A stretch of DNA of 64,000 nt from Kiloniella spongiae (GTDB lineage Bacteria > Pseudomonadota > Alphaproteobacteria > Kiloniellales > Kiloniellaceae), in the NCBI RefSeq assembly GCF_001026905.1, contig NZ_LAQL01000002.1, positions 248,001-312,000 of the forward strand. The letters run 5' to 3'. Below, in pieces: positions 36,846 through 45,389 of this stretch. Position numbers and translations under genes: made by a program. The notes below the pieces were generated by a model. It did no database searches. It saw only the letters and a list, made by a program, of their open reading frames with translations, and was not told the origin of the DNA. Within the stretch, counting starts at the first letter, position 1; each line of letters starts with the position of its first letter.

Positions 36846-37715
36846 TTGAATTTCACTCCAGTTGAATCATCCTTAGATCTCATTAATGAATACAGCAAAT
36901 TGTTCGGGCTGTGCTTTGACAACGCACCTCACCTGACAACCCCAAACAAAGCCGTGAAATATCTTCTCTGGCTTTACCATAAAAATCCAGAAGGTAAAGT
37001 CGTTGGCTTTGATGCATGGGATAAAGACACCTTAGCCGCGCACTACTCTACAATTCCAATTCGTTGGTCCTTTGCGGGAACAGAACGAAAAGGGCTACTC
37101 TCTCTTAATACCGCAACCCATCCTGATTATCGTGGTAAGGGGCTTTTTACCAAACTGGCAGACGAGACATATAAAACAGCTACTGAACTTGGCTATGAAT
37201 TTGTTATCGGCGTAGCAAACAACAACTCAACGTCTGGCTTCATTAAAAAGCTTGACTTTACTCTTGTCACTCCACTAGACGCCCGGATAGGTATCGGTAC
37301 ATTCCCTCGCAAAACCCGCCATACGCTAAATCATTCTGAATCGTTGATTAGACACTGTTGGACACAACAATCTTTTTCCTGGCGGATATCCAACCCCAAC
37401 AACCCAGCCCTCATTACTAGGAAATCTGACACTTTTTCACAGGTAGAAGCCTGTACAGATAAACCTGCAATTAAAGCCTTTACTGAGATCAGCTTGGATA
37501 AAAATACAGAAATAGTATCAAATTCATTTGGAGTGGGGCTACGCTTGATGCTCGGAGTGATTCCCCAAGGAACTGCCTGGGGAAGCTATATTTCCATTCC
37601 ACAAAGGCTGAAGCCTTCACCACTAAATCTGATTTTTCGCGACCTGCAAAATCGTAATCTAGAGATAGATAAGCGACACCTTTATTTTAACTTTCTAGAT
37701 TTTGATGCCTACTAA
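36846..37715 (+). CDS. GNAT-family acetyltransferase
   Basis: 289 aa, TTG start. N-terminal GNAT domain with LSLNTATHPDYRGKGLFTKLA, holding the acetyl-CoA pyrophosphate loop YRGKGLF, and FVIGVANNNSTSGFIKKLDF. The C-terminal ~140 residues are unassigned. Relatives occur in surface-polysaccharide clusters. It is followed 17 bases later by a PIG-L deacetylase, so both may modify an amino sugar. Confidence 0.8.
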   Translation: MNFTPVESSLDLINEYSKLFGLCFDNAPHLTTPNKAVKYLLWLYHKNPEGKVVGFDAWDKDTLAAHYSTIPIRWSFAGTERKGLLSLNTATHPDYRGKGLFTKLADETYKTATELGYEFVIGVANNNSTSGFIKKLDFTLVTPLDARIGIGTFPRKTRHTLNHSESLIRHCWTQQSFSWRISNPNNPALITRKSDTFSQVEACTDKPAIKAFTEISLDKNTEIVSNSFGVGLRLMLGVIPQGTAWGSYISIPQRLKPSPLNLIFRDLQNRNLEIDKRHLYFNFLDFDAY

Positions 37716-37731
37716 ATAGGATTATGTTGCG

Positions 37732-38496
37732 ATGTCACACGTGTTTTTATTTTCACACCAAGATGATGAGTTTGGCGTATTCAAAGCAATTAGCGATCTT
37801 ACAAATTCAAAAAAAGATGTTCACATCATTTACCTGACAACAGGCACTCTTGACGGTTCAATATCTAAACGAAGAAACAAAGAAAGCACCGATGTTTTAT
37901 CTAAGTTTGGAATTGAAAAAAAACAAATTCACTTTATTGGATGTGAAAACAAACTCTGTGATGGAAAATTATATCAAAATCTCCATATAGCAGAGAAAAG
38001 CCTTGATACCCTTTTTAACCTTATAGGTCCTCCAAGCACACTTTACATCCATGCTTGGGAAGGCGGGCACCAAGATCATGACGCAGCTCATATCCTTGGC
38101 CTAGCCATGGCACAAAAACATGCCTGCATGGGACAAACTTTCCAATTTTCTCTTTATAATGGGCATACTCTACCTTGGGCTTTATATCATGTTCTCAAGC
38201 CAATTCCAGAAAATGGTCCAATTCAAAGGACGCAGATGTCATGGGGCGACAGAATACGATTTATCACCTATTGCTGCCGTTACCCATCACAATTAAAAAC
38301 TTGGATCGGCTTACTCCCTTTTACTCTGATCAATTATTTATTCGATGGTCATCAAAAGTTGCAGTTGTGCAATATCAATCGCTTACAGCTCCCGCCTCAT
38401 ACGGGAATACTTCTATACGAAGCAAGAAAGGTATTGAGTTATGATGAATTCAAAGCAGGCGTAACGGCATTTTTGAAACAACATTTCAAGTGTTAA
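37732..38496 (+). CDS. PIG-L family deacetylase
   Basis: 254 aa. The zinc-site motifs HQDDE near the N-terminus and GGHQDHD in mid-protein are intact. PIG-L enzymes remove N-acetyl groups from GlcNAc-containing lipids or small molecules. It pairs with the preceding GNAT gene and lies beside glycan genes, so an envelope sugar is the likely target. It converges with a LysR gene 8 bases away. Confidence 0.9.
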   Translation: MSHVFLFSHQDDEFGVFKAISDLTNSKKDVHIIYLTTGTLDGSISKRRNKESTDVLSKFGIEKKQIHFIGCENKLCDGKLYQNLHIAEKSLDTLFNLIGPPSTLYIHAWEGGHQDHDAAHILGLAMAQKHACMGQTFQFSLYNGHTLPWALYHVLKPIPENGPIQRTQMSWGDRIRFITYCCRYPSQLKTWIGLLPFTLINYLFDGHQKLQLCNINRLQLPPHTGILLYEARKVLSYDEFKAGVTAFLKQHFKC

Positions 38497-38503
38497 TAAA
38501 CAG

Positions 38504-39376
38504 TTACCTTCGAAATCGCTCCGCAACATCATGAAAAGCTCTTACAATTCTAAGTTCTCTCCGGCGCTTCAGAGTTAAAAGATATTCTATCGTTTCCAAA
38601 TCAACATCTGCAATATTAAGCACGTGAACACGTTGATCTTTTGGTAGTTCATGGGAAGACACAATTCCAACACCCAAGCCAGCTGCTACCGCCTCAAAAA
38701 GGCTTTCCCGACTTGCAATTTCCATGGTGGGTTTAATATTGAGCGATTTGGCCTGACAAGCTTTTTCAAAAACCTGGCGGGTTATTGATTGAGGTTCACG
38801 CCAAATCATTTTCTCTCTACTTAACTCTGATAACTTGATTTGTCTCTTGCCGGATTGTGACCAGGGATGGTTTTGACAACAGAAAACAACTACACGATGC
38901 CGATAGAAAGGTATTGCTTCAACCAACGGATTTTCTTCCCACCCGGTTTGTAAAGCAATATCCACTTTCTCGGCCAAGAGGTCGGCTGTTACCTTTTGCG
39001 AGTTACCAATGTTCAAGCCTATATGCACTTCAGGGTATTTTTCTTGAAAGGCAGCAATAATTGGAACAATGAAATAGGGACTACCAGCCGCTATCCGACA
39101 TGTACCGCTACGTAACTCCTTTGTCGCGCTCAAAAGCTCAGAAGCTTTATCTTCAAGCGCAAAAATCTGCACTGAAATTTTCAAGAGATCCTCGCCAACC
39201 TCGGTCAAGGTAACGCCACGGCTGTTTCGGCGAAAAAGGCTAAGTTCATACCTTTCTTCCAAGGCCCGGATATGTGCCGTTACTGCTGGCTGACTAATGG
39301 ACAAATATTCTGCGGCTTTCGTCAAACTACCTTCACGCGCCACAACGTTAAATGCTCTTAACTGAGACAGATTCAT
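38504..39376 (-). CDS. LysR-family regulator of the phosphonate locus
   Basis: 290 aa from MNLSQLRAFNVVAREG; the upstream extension to 39421 is not family-like. N-terminal HTH with SLTKAAEYLSISQPAVTAHI and RNSRGVTLTEVG, then a periplasmic-binding-like effector domain. It is divergent from pbfA with 114 bases between starts, the classic layout for a LysR activator of its neighbour. A phosphonate ligand is inferred. Confidence 0.88.
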   Translation of the reverse strand: MNLSQLRAFNVVAREGSLTKAAEYLSISQPAVTAHIRALEERYELSLFRRNSRGVTLTEVGEDLLKISVQIFALEDKASELLSATKELRSGTCRIAAGSPYFIVPIIAAFQEKYPEVHIGLNIGNSQKVTADLLAEKVDIALQTGWEENPLVEAIPFYRHRVVVFCCQNHPWSQSGKRQIKLSELSREKMIWREPQSITRQVFEKACQAKSLNIKPTMEIASRESLFEAVAAGLGVGIVSSHELPKDQRVHVLNIADVDLETIEYLLTLKRRRELRIVRAFHDVAERFRR

Positions 39377-39490
39377 TTCGTAATCATAACTTTTAATTAT
39401 ATCTAAAATCAAAACATCCAATTGGACTTATATCATCATATATTTCATAGTTCATAACAAATCAATAAAGCCCGCAAAGGTCATGGCGCG

Positions 39491-40885
39491 ATGAACAACA
39501 ACAACATACAGCCAACAAATCAAAGAACCCCTCAAGGTGCTGAGGGGGACGTAAATCATTCTCCTAGACGGAAAGACTGGCACGACAGAAATATTAATTC
39601 TGATGCAAAAGATCTCCTACGCAGAGACGAAAAGGTCTTTCTGCATCAATCCGTTTCCACCCCCTGCCTTTCGGTAATTAAAAAAGCCGAAGGTATCTGG
39701 ATTGAAGACAATCGTGGACATCGCTTTATGGATTTTCATGGCAACAATGTGCATCATATTGGCTATGGTCACCCGCGTTTAAAACAAGCGATCAAACAAC
39801 AACTGGACGATCTTCCCTTTGCGCCGCGACGCTTTACCTGTGATCCTGCAGTAGAATTGGCTGAAAAACTAACCGACCTGGCCCCCGGCGATCTAAGCAA
39901 GGTTCTCTTCGCAACCGGGGGATCAGATGCCATCGAAATTGCCCTCGCCTATGCCCGTGCAAAAACAGGACGTTTCAAAACAATTTCGTTCTGGGACTCA
40001 TTCCATGGCGCAGGTTTCGGTGCGCGCTCTATTGGTGGTGAAGAAATGTTCCGCTCTGGCCCCATTGGCCCTCTCCTACCCGGCACAGAACATGTGCCTC
40101 CGTTTGGGGACTATCGCAACGCATGGGGCGTCAAAGAAGGTTCCGCTGAGCTTTGCGCAAACACCATCCGGTATGTTCTGGAAAAAGAAGGAGACGTTGC
40201 CGCAGTCATTGCCGAGCCAACCCGTGCAATACCTTATATAGCCCCGCCCGGATTTTGGAAAAAAGTCCGTGAAGCCTGTAACGACTTTGGTGCCCTTCTG
40301 ATTTTTGATGAAATTCCTACAGGATTGGGTAAAACCGGCAAGATGTTCTCTTGCGAATACGATGATGTCATCCCGGATATTCTTGTTGTTGGCAAAAGTC
40401 TCGGGGGTGGCATTCTTCCTATCGCGGCAACAATTTGCCGCCCTGAACTGGATATTGCCGACCGTTACGCCTATGGTCACTATACACATGAAAAGAACCC
40501 GGTAACGACACGGGCTGCGCTGACCACATTACAGATTGTAGAAGAAGAAGGTCTGGTCGAAAATGCAGCGAACGTCGGGACCTTTGCCTTGGAACGTCTG
40601 CAAGAAATGCAACAGCGTCACCCCTTAATCGGGGATGTCAGAGGACGAGGTTGCTTATTTGGCGCAGAACTTGTCACAGATAGAGATACGCGTGAACCAG
40701 CTAATAACGCGGCAGATATGGTGCTCTATCATGCTCTGGACAAAGGGCTGAGCTTCAAGACCACTATGGGGAATGTTCTCACCTTCACCCCAGCTCTGGT
40801 CACAACTCAACAAGACATGGAATACGCCATGAACATCATTGATATATGCCTGGATGAAGTTGAGAAAAAACTGGGATACCGCTAA
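39491..40885 (+). CDS. pbfA: (R)-1-hydroxy-2-aminoethylphosphonate ammonia-lyase
   Basis: 464 aa, fold-type I PLP enzyme of the class III aminotransferase group. The N-terminal signature FLHQSVSTPCLS, EGIWIEDNRGHRFMDFHGNN and YGHPRL is what I know of PbfA, as opposed to ordinary transaminases. Further motifs: FATGGSDAIEIAL, FWDSFHGAGFGA, FDEIPTGLGKTGKMF and VGKSLGGG with the PLP lysine. PbfA converts (R)-1-hydroxy-2-aminoethylphosphonate to phosphonoacetaldehyde and ammonia, widening use of aminoethylphosphonate-type compounds. Usual partners PhnW and PhnX are not in the window. Confidence 0.85.
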   Translation: MNNNNIQPTNQRTPQGAEGDVNHSPRRKDWHDRNINSDAKDLLRRDEKVFLHQSVSTPCLSVIKKAEGIWIEDNRGHRFMDFHGNNVHHIGYGHPRLKQAIKQQLDDLPFAPRRFTCDPAVELAEKLTDLAPGDLSKVLFATGGSDAIEIALAYARAKTGRFKTISFWDSFHGAGFGARSIGGEEMFRSGPIGPLLPGTEHVPPFGDYRNAWGVKEGSAELCANTIRYVLEKEGDVAAVIAEPTRAIPYIAPPGFWKKVREACNDFGALLIFDEIPTGLGKTGKMFSCEYDDVIPDILVVGKSLGGGILPIAATICRPELDIADRYAYGHYTHEKNPVTTRAALTTLQIVEEEGLVENAANVGTFALERLQEMQQRHPLIGDVRGRGCLFGAELVTDRDTREPANNAADMVLYHALDKGLSFKTTMGNVLTFTPALVTTQQDMEYAMNIIDICLDEVEKKLGYR

Positions 40886-40947
40886 CTTTCTCTTTTTGAT
40901 GTAACGAACACGTTGATGAAGGCCCAAATCAACTTTATCTTCATACG

Positions 40948-41409
40948 ATGACAAATATTTCTTTCAGACCCGCACAGGAACTGGATCTTCCGGTTATCAT
41001 TTCCATGCTGGCAGATGACAAACTCGGCGCGAAGCGTGAAGATGCTTCGCTGCCAGTGAACCCAAAGTACAGTGCAGCCTTCGAAGCCATTGATAAAGAC
41101 CCGAACCAGTATCTTGCCGTTGTTGAGCAAGAGGAGGAGATTATTGGTTGTCTACAGCTAACATTCATTCCCGGCCTTTCTCGCCTTGGGATGTGGCGGG
41201 GACAGATTGAAAGTGTCCGTATAGCTTCCAGTCATCGTGGTTCAGGTCTTGGCAGCCAAATGTTTGAGTGGGCTATTTCAGAGTGTCGGAAACATGGTTG
41301 TGAGTTGGTCCAACTGACAACTGACAAAGCTCGTCCTGATGCCTTCAAATTTTACGAAAAATTTGGTTTCAAGGCGAGCCACGAAGGCATGAAACTCAGC
41401 CTAGATTGA
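40948..41409 (+). CDS. GNAT-family N-acetyltransferase
   Basis: 153 aa. RPAQELDLPVIISML near the start, IESVRIASSHRGSGLGSQMF with the acetyl-CoA loop, and AFKFYEKFGF at the end. It follows pbfA by 62 bases on the same strand and may acetylate a phosphonate-pathway amine, but that is inferred from position alone. Its 3' end overlaps the convergent cupin gene by nine bases. Confidence 0.85.
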   Translation: MTNISFRPAQELDLPVIISMLADDKLGAKREDASLPVNPKYSAAFEAIDKDPNQYLAVVEQEEEIIGCLQLTFIPGLSRLGMWRGQIESVRIASSHRGSGLGSQMFEWAISECRKHGCELVQLTTDKARPDAFKFYEKFGFKASHEGMKLSLD

Positions 41410-41712
41410 GCCAGCCTTTTCAATCACCAAAACACGGGCAATACCAACGGGATGAGCAACATGCTCGTCTCCCTCGCCAGCGTAAAATATATTACCTGCA
41501 TCAATCAGTTGCTCCAGTTCTTGTCCAAATTTTTTATAGAGCATTCTTACCTTACCATTCAGAACGACAAAAACTTCATCCCCGTCATTCTTATGCCATT
41601 TATACGGCTCGTCCGTCCAATGAAGCCGAACGGTTGCTCCTTCAATCTGTGCAATGTCCATCGCATCCCAAGCAGCATTACCGATAAACTTTGCTGTTTC
41701 TATAAACTTCAT
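41401..41712 (-). CDS. Small cupin-domain protein
   Basis: 103 aa from the ATG at 41712 with GAGG upstream. Single cupin: WTDEPYKWHKNDGDEVFVVLNGKV (read as two strands), then AGNIFYAGEGDEHVAHPVG, giving the His/Glu/His metal-site pattern. The substrate is unknown. Confidence 0.82.
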   Translation of the reverse strand: MKFIETAKFIGNAAWDAMDIAQIEGATVRLHWTDEPYKWHKNDGDEVFVVLNGKVRMLYKKFGQELEQLIDAGNIFYAGEGDEHVAHPVGIARVLVIEKAGSI

Positions 41713-41830
41713 TTTGAACCTCATCTCTTAACAGTTATATTTCTATTTATGGTAAGAGCTTGTTCAAACTGATGATATAGGCATGATGTAAGGCTCAGCC
41801 TGTTATTTTAACTATGCCATTCTTAACAAC

Positions 41831-42262
41831 ATGTCCCGATCTCTTGATCACAAAGATCTGAAAATATTAACGCTGTTACGCAATAATGCGCGCGCTTCAA
41901 TCAAAGAACTGGCTGCAGGTGTTGGGCTTTCACGCACAGCCCTTATCGAACGGGTCAAGCGCCTTGAAAGAGATGGCGACATCGCCGGATACACTTTAAA
42001 GAAGGCACAAAAAGAGACACCTCTGACATTTTACCTGATGGTAAAAACGCATCACCCATCATGTGAACTCATTGCACCTCGCTTGGCTGAAATCCACGAA
42101 ATAACGGCATGTCATTCACTTGGTGGAGATATTGATATGATCATTCAGTTATCAACGGATCATCTGCAAAGAGCAAACAAGATTAGAGAAGAGATATCCT
42201 GTTACCCCGAAGTTGCCCACATAACAACCTCGACACTTTTGAAAACCCATTTTGAAAAATAA
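41831..42262 (+). CDS. Lrp/AsnC family transcriptional regulator
   Basis: 143 aa. HTH at ~8-60 (ILTLLRNNARASIKELAAG, LSRTALIERVKRLERDG) and a RAM ligand-binding domain (ITACHSLGGDIDMIIQL). It is divergent from the cupin gene (118 bases between starts), which may be its target. Confidence 0.9.
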   Translation: MSRSLDHKDLKILTLLRNNARASIKELAAGVGLSRTALIERVKRLERDGDIAGYTLKKAQKETPLTFYLMVKTHHPSCELIAPRLAEIHEITACHSLGGDIDMIIQLSTDHLQRANKIREEISCYPEVAHITTSTLLKTHFEK

Positions 42263-42288
42263 AAGGCCACCTGTTCAGATGGCCTTTT
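42261..42288. terminator. Bidirectional terminator
   Basis: AAAAGGCCA and TGGCCTTTT arms with an inner CTG/CAG pair lie between the convergent Lrp gene and metZ. Each strand ends in a T run. Confidence 0.85.
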
Positions 42289-42318
42289 AATCACTGCATA
42301 TCAGGAATCGTTTTTACA

Positions 42319-43521
42319 CTATCCTCGAATTGCCTGTTCCAGATCTTCTTTCAGATCATCAGCATCTTCAAGACCGACAGAAATGCGTAAGAAACCCTGT
42401 GTTATACCCACCGCCAGACGCTCTTCTTCGCTCAAACGCTGGTGCGTTGTCGAAGATGGATGGGTAATCAGTGTTTTAGAATCCCCAAGGTTATTTGAAA
42501 TATCGGCAACACGGAGACGATTTAGAACTTTAAAGGCTGCTTCTTTACCGCCCTCTAGTTCCAGACCAATCAACGTACTTCCCTTCCCTGACATCTGTGC
42601 CATGGCAAGGGCGTATTGCGGGTGTGATTTCAGCCCGGGATAAATCACCTTCTTAAGTCCTGGCAGACCTTCGATATGGCTTGCCAGCGCCAAGGCATTA
42701 TCGCTCATCCGGTCAACGCGTAGGGCTAGTGTCTCAAGTCCCTTAACCATCGTCCAGGCATTGAAGGGGCTCATGGACGGACCAGTGTGGCGCAGAAAAT
42801 CTTTGAGGTGATCGGCATCAAATTCCTGAGAACAGAGAATGGCACCTCCCATGCAACGTCCTTGTCCGTCGATATGCTTAGTTGTTGAATAGACAACAAT
42901 ATCCGCACCATATTCCAATGGTTTTTGCAACATTGGCGTCGCAAAAACATTATCCACGATGACAAGCGCGCCCGCTGCATGTGCCATATCGCACACGGCC
43001 TTGAGATCAATGATATCAAGTGCCGGATTAGACGGTGTTTCCAACAAAACAGCTTTTGCACCTTTGGCAAGCGCAGCTTCCCAAGCGCTTAAATCCGTTC
43101 CATCAACAACCTCTGTCTCGACGCCATAGCGTGGCAGCAGTTCGTTCAAAATAAACAGGCAAGAACCAAAGAGAGCTTTGGCACCCACAACACGATCACC
43201 TGCTTTAACCTGCGAAAGAAGCGCTGCATTAACAGCGGCCATGCCGCTTGCCGTTCCACGGCAGACTTCTGCACCTTCCAGCAATCGCATACGCTCTTCA
43301 AACATGGAAAGCGTCGGGTTTGCATAGCGGGAATAGACGTAGCGTTCACGATCACCATTAAAAGCTTCTTCGGCTTCTTCTGCTGAACTGTAAACATAGC
43401 CAGAGTTCAGGTACAGCGCTTCACTTGTCTCATCAAAGCCACTGCGCATGAGCCCGCCGCGCACCAGTTCAGTCTGGGGGCGAAGCTTGCGTGCTGAAGC
43501 ATTTGAATTGCTGTCCGTCAT
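42319..43521 (-). CDS. metZ: O-succinylhomoserine sulfhydrylase
   Basis: 400 aa from MTDSNSNASARKL; the longer frame adds 19 residues. Cys/Met-metabolism PLP family with LVRGGLMRSGFDETSEAL, RYANPTLSMFEERM, ASGMAAVNAAL, YSTTKHIDGQGR carrying the PLP lysine, and SSTTHQRLSEEER. MetZ makes homocysteine directly from O-succinylhomoserine and sulfide. A rhodanese gene immediately upstream on the same strand is the usual alphaproteobacterial partner. Confidence 0.94.
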   Translation of the reverse strand: MTDSNSNASARKLRPQTELVRGGLMRSGFDETSEALYLNSGYVYSSAEEAEEAFNGDRERYVYSRYANPTLSMFEERMRLLEGAEVCRGTASGMAAVNAALLSQVKAGDRVVGAKALFGSCLFILNELLPRYGVETEVVDGTDLSAWEAALAKGAKAVLLETPSNPALDIIDLKAVCDMAHAAGALVIVDNVFATPMLQKPLEYGADIVVYSTTKHIDGQGRCMGGAILCSQEFDADHLKDFLRHTGPSMSPFNAWTMVKGLETLALRVDRMSDNALALASHIEGLPGLKKVIYPGLKSHPQYALAMAQMSGKGSTLIGLELEGGKEAAFKVLNRLRVADISNNLGDSKTLITHPSSTTHQRLSEEERLAVGITQGFLRISVGLEDADDLKEDLEQAIRG

Positions 43522-43592
43522 CTTTCTATTCCATTTACTCTTTTCAATCCCTTTGGAAACCATTCCCATGGGCATCACGATGTTGATTTAGA

Positions 43593-44015
43593 TTAATTTT
43601 GCTTCCAGGGGATACCAGCAGCTTTCCAACCCGCAACTTTTCCCCGATGGCCGCGTTCATCCGCAGGTCCTTCGAAACCGTGCAGAATATTGAAACAATT
43701 TTTATATCCCTGTGCCGTCAGGGCGATTGCGGCTGAAACAGAACGCACACCCGATCGACACAGAATATAAAGGGGTTGTTCTTCCTTAATCCCCAACTGC
43801 TTTACTGTCGCTACAAAATCAGGATTAACCTGCATTTGTGGGTAAACTTGCCAGGGCAAAAGTTGCGTATCTTTTCCCAAAGCTGATAAATCCGGTACAC
43901 CTACGAACTGAAACTCCGGGATGGTCCGTACGTCGAGCAAAACGGCATCAGAATCTTTTTCCAAGACATCCCATACATACTCTACAGAGACATCACCAGC
44001 ATAGTTTTGTTCCAT
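43593..44015 (-). CDS. Rhodanese-like protein
   Basis: 140 aa from MEQNYAGDVS, with GGAG upstream inside the longer frame. Single rhodanese domain: AVLLDVRTIPEF, then the active-site loop LCRSGVRSVSAA with the catalytic Cys, and NILHGFEGPADERGHRG, a tail typical of MetZ-linked rhodaneses. It may hand sulfur to methionine synthesis. Confidence 0.9.
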   Translation of the reverse strand: MEQNYAGDVSVEYVWDVLEKDSDAVLLDVRTIPEFQFVGVPDLSALGKDTQLLPWQVYPQMQVNPDFVATVKQLGIKEEQPLYILCRSGVRSVSAAIALTAQGYKNCFNILHGFEGPADERGHRGKVAGWKAAGIPWKQN

Positions 44016-44136
44016 TCCGATCTCCATTTGCGCCCGACATTTGGTTAATTGGCGCTTATTAATATTGAGAATTAGGGATTTTAAAACCTTTTTCATCAAA
44101 TACTTTATTCAAATACTTTTGAAATAGGATTCAGGC

Positions 44137-45291
44137 ATGTCTGATTTAGAAGAACTTCGTACCCGGGTAGAAGCAGCAGAAGAACATTTTGGTCTCATCG
44201 CTGATCAACAAAAAGGCTACAGCCAACGCTTGATTGCCCTGCTCAACATTACCGAGCAAAAGGATCAGACCATCGGCAAACTAGAATATGAAAACGAACA
44301 ACTACGCACGATGTTGTTCTCTCTTTTGAAATCCATCGAAAAGGGAGATACGACAAATACCCTACAGGATATGGATGTCCGCATCTCGGCAATGACAAGT
44401 GAAGCTGTTGAAATTGAAGATAAATCAACTAACGCTGATTTATCCCTTCCCGCGCCTGAGGAAGAAGTTACAAACGAAAGCGAAGCTTCTGACATTAACG
44501 AAGACGCAGCTGAACTAAACAGCTCTGACGCCTCAGAGAGTGACGATGAAAGCGACCTCGACGAGATTGAAGAACTTGTCGCTGATCTGGAAGCCACTGA
44601 CAGCGATGATGGTATGACAGCGGATGAAGACGATCTCTCAATAGACGATTCCGAGGGAGGCACTGATGATGGGGCAACCGAAATTTCTATGGACGATGCC
44701 CCCGAATCTGAAGACGTTCCCGATTCTCTAGAATCCGCAGCAGACGAAGTTTCAACCGAAGACGCCTCAGAAACATTAGAAGATATTCCAGAAGTCGCAC
44801 TGGAAGATGAGGCTGGAGACGATTTAACTGATGACGATATAACCGGAGAAGATGGAATTGAAGAAGCAGAACTTGCTGATGTTTCGGAAGACGACATTAT
44901 CGCCGAAATCGCTGACAACCTTGAAGAGGTTCTCCCTGCAGAAGATAGCCACGAACAAGCCCCAGCTACTGAAGATACCGATAGCCCACTAGAAGGATTG
45001 GAAGATCCACTCGAAGATCAGATTTTATCACAGGATTCCACGCCAGAACCCGCCGTAGCAGAAGATGAATCAGATATCGAGCCTGAAGCTGTGGCACAAA
45101 CCGCGCCTGACATAGGAACACCTACTGAAGTAGAAGCCGAAATCAGTGCGGAAGAAATTCCCTTGAGCGAAGATACCGATATTGACAGCTTCTTAGACGA
45201 AAACGCTGATGAAGAAGAAAAACCAGCCAGCCCGGAAATCGAAGATATAATGGAACGCATTTCGAAGCAGGCACTGTCACAGGGTGAGTAA
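44137..45291 (+). CDS. Extremely acidic protein with N-terminal coiled coil
   Basis: 384 aa. Residues ~1-70 form a heptad-rich coiled coil (LEELRTRVEAAEEHF, IGKLEYENEQLRTMLFSLL). Almost all the rest (~90-370) is Asp/Glu/Ser/Ala-rich and probably disordered. A short tail, IEDIMERISKQAL, may form a helix. No signal peptide or membrane segment. The family is not recognised; an adaptor or scaffold role is possible. An antisense Ser-rich frame opposite it is a by-product of the GA-rich codons. Confidence 0.75.
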   Translation: MSDLEELRTRVEAAEEHFGLIADQQKGYSQRLIALLNITEQKDQTIGKLEYENEQLRTMLFSLLKSIEKGDTTNTLQDMDVRISAMTSEAVEIEDKSTNADLSLPAPEEEVTNESEASDINEDAAELNSSDASESDDESDLDEIEELVADLEATDSDDGMTADEDDLSIDDSEGGTDDGATEISMDDAPESEDVPDSLESAADEVSTEDASETLEDIPEVALEDEAGDDLTDDDITGEDGIEEAELADVSEDDIIAEIADNLEEVLPAEDSHEQAPATEDTDSPLEGLEDPLEDQILSQDSTPEPAVAEDESDIEPEAVAQTAPDIGTPTEVEAEISAEEIPLSEDTDIDSFLDENADEEEKPASPEIEDIMERISKQALSQGE

Positions 45292-45389
45292 AGAAGAGGA
45301 TCATGCACATGAAAAATCGGTTTTATTTTCCCTAGGTGCCACCTTGATTTAATCCCTGTTCCTACGTCTTTCTCTTTCGAAAAGCATCC

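Noticed and set aside
44265-44918. 217-codon Ser-rich frame on the minus strand
   Set aside because: It is the antisense of the GAA/GAT/GAC-rich acidic gene; the composition is a mirror effect and no ribosome site is present.
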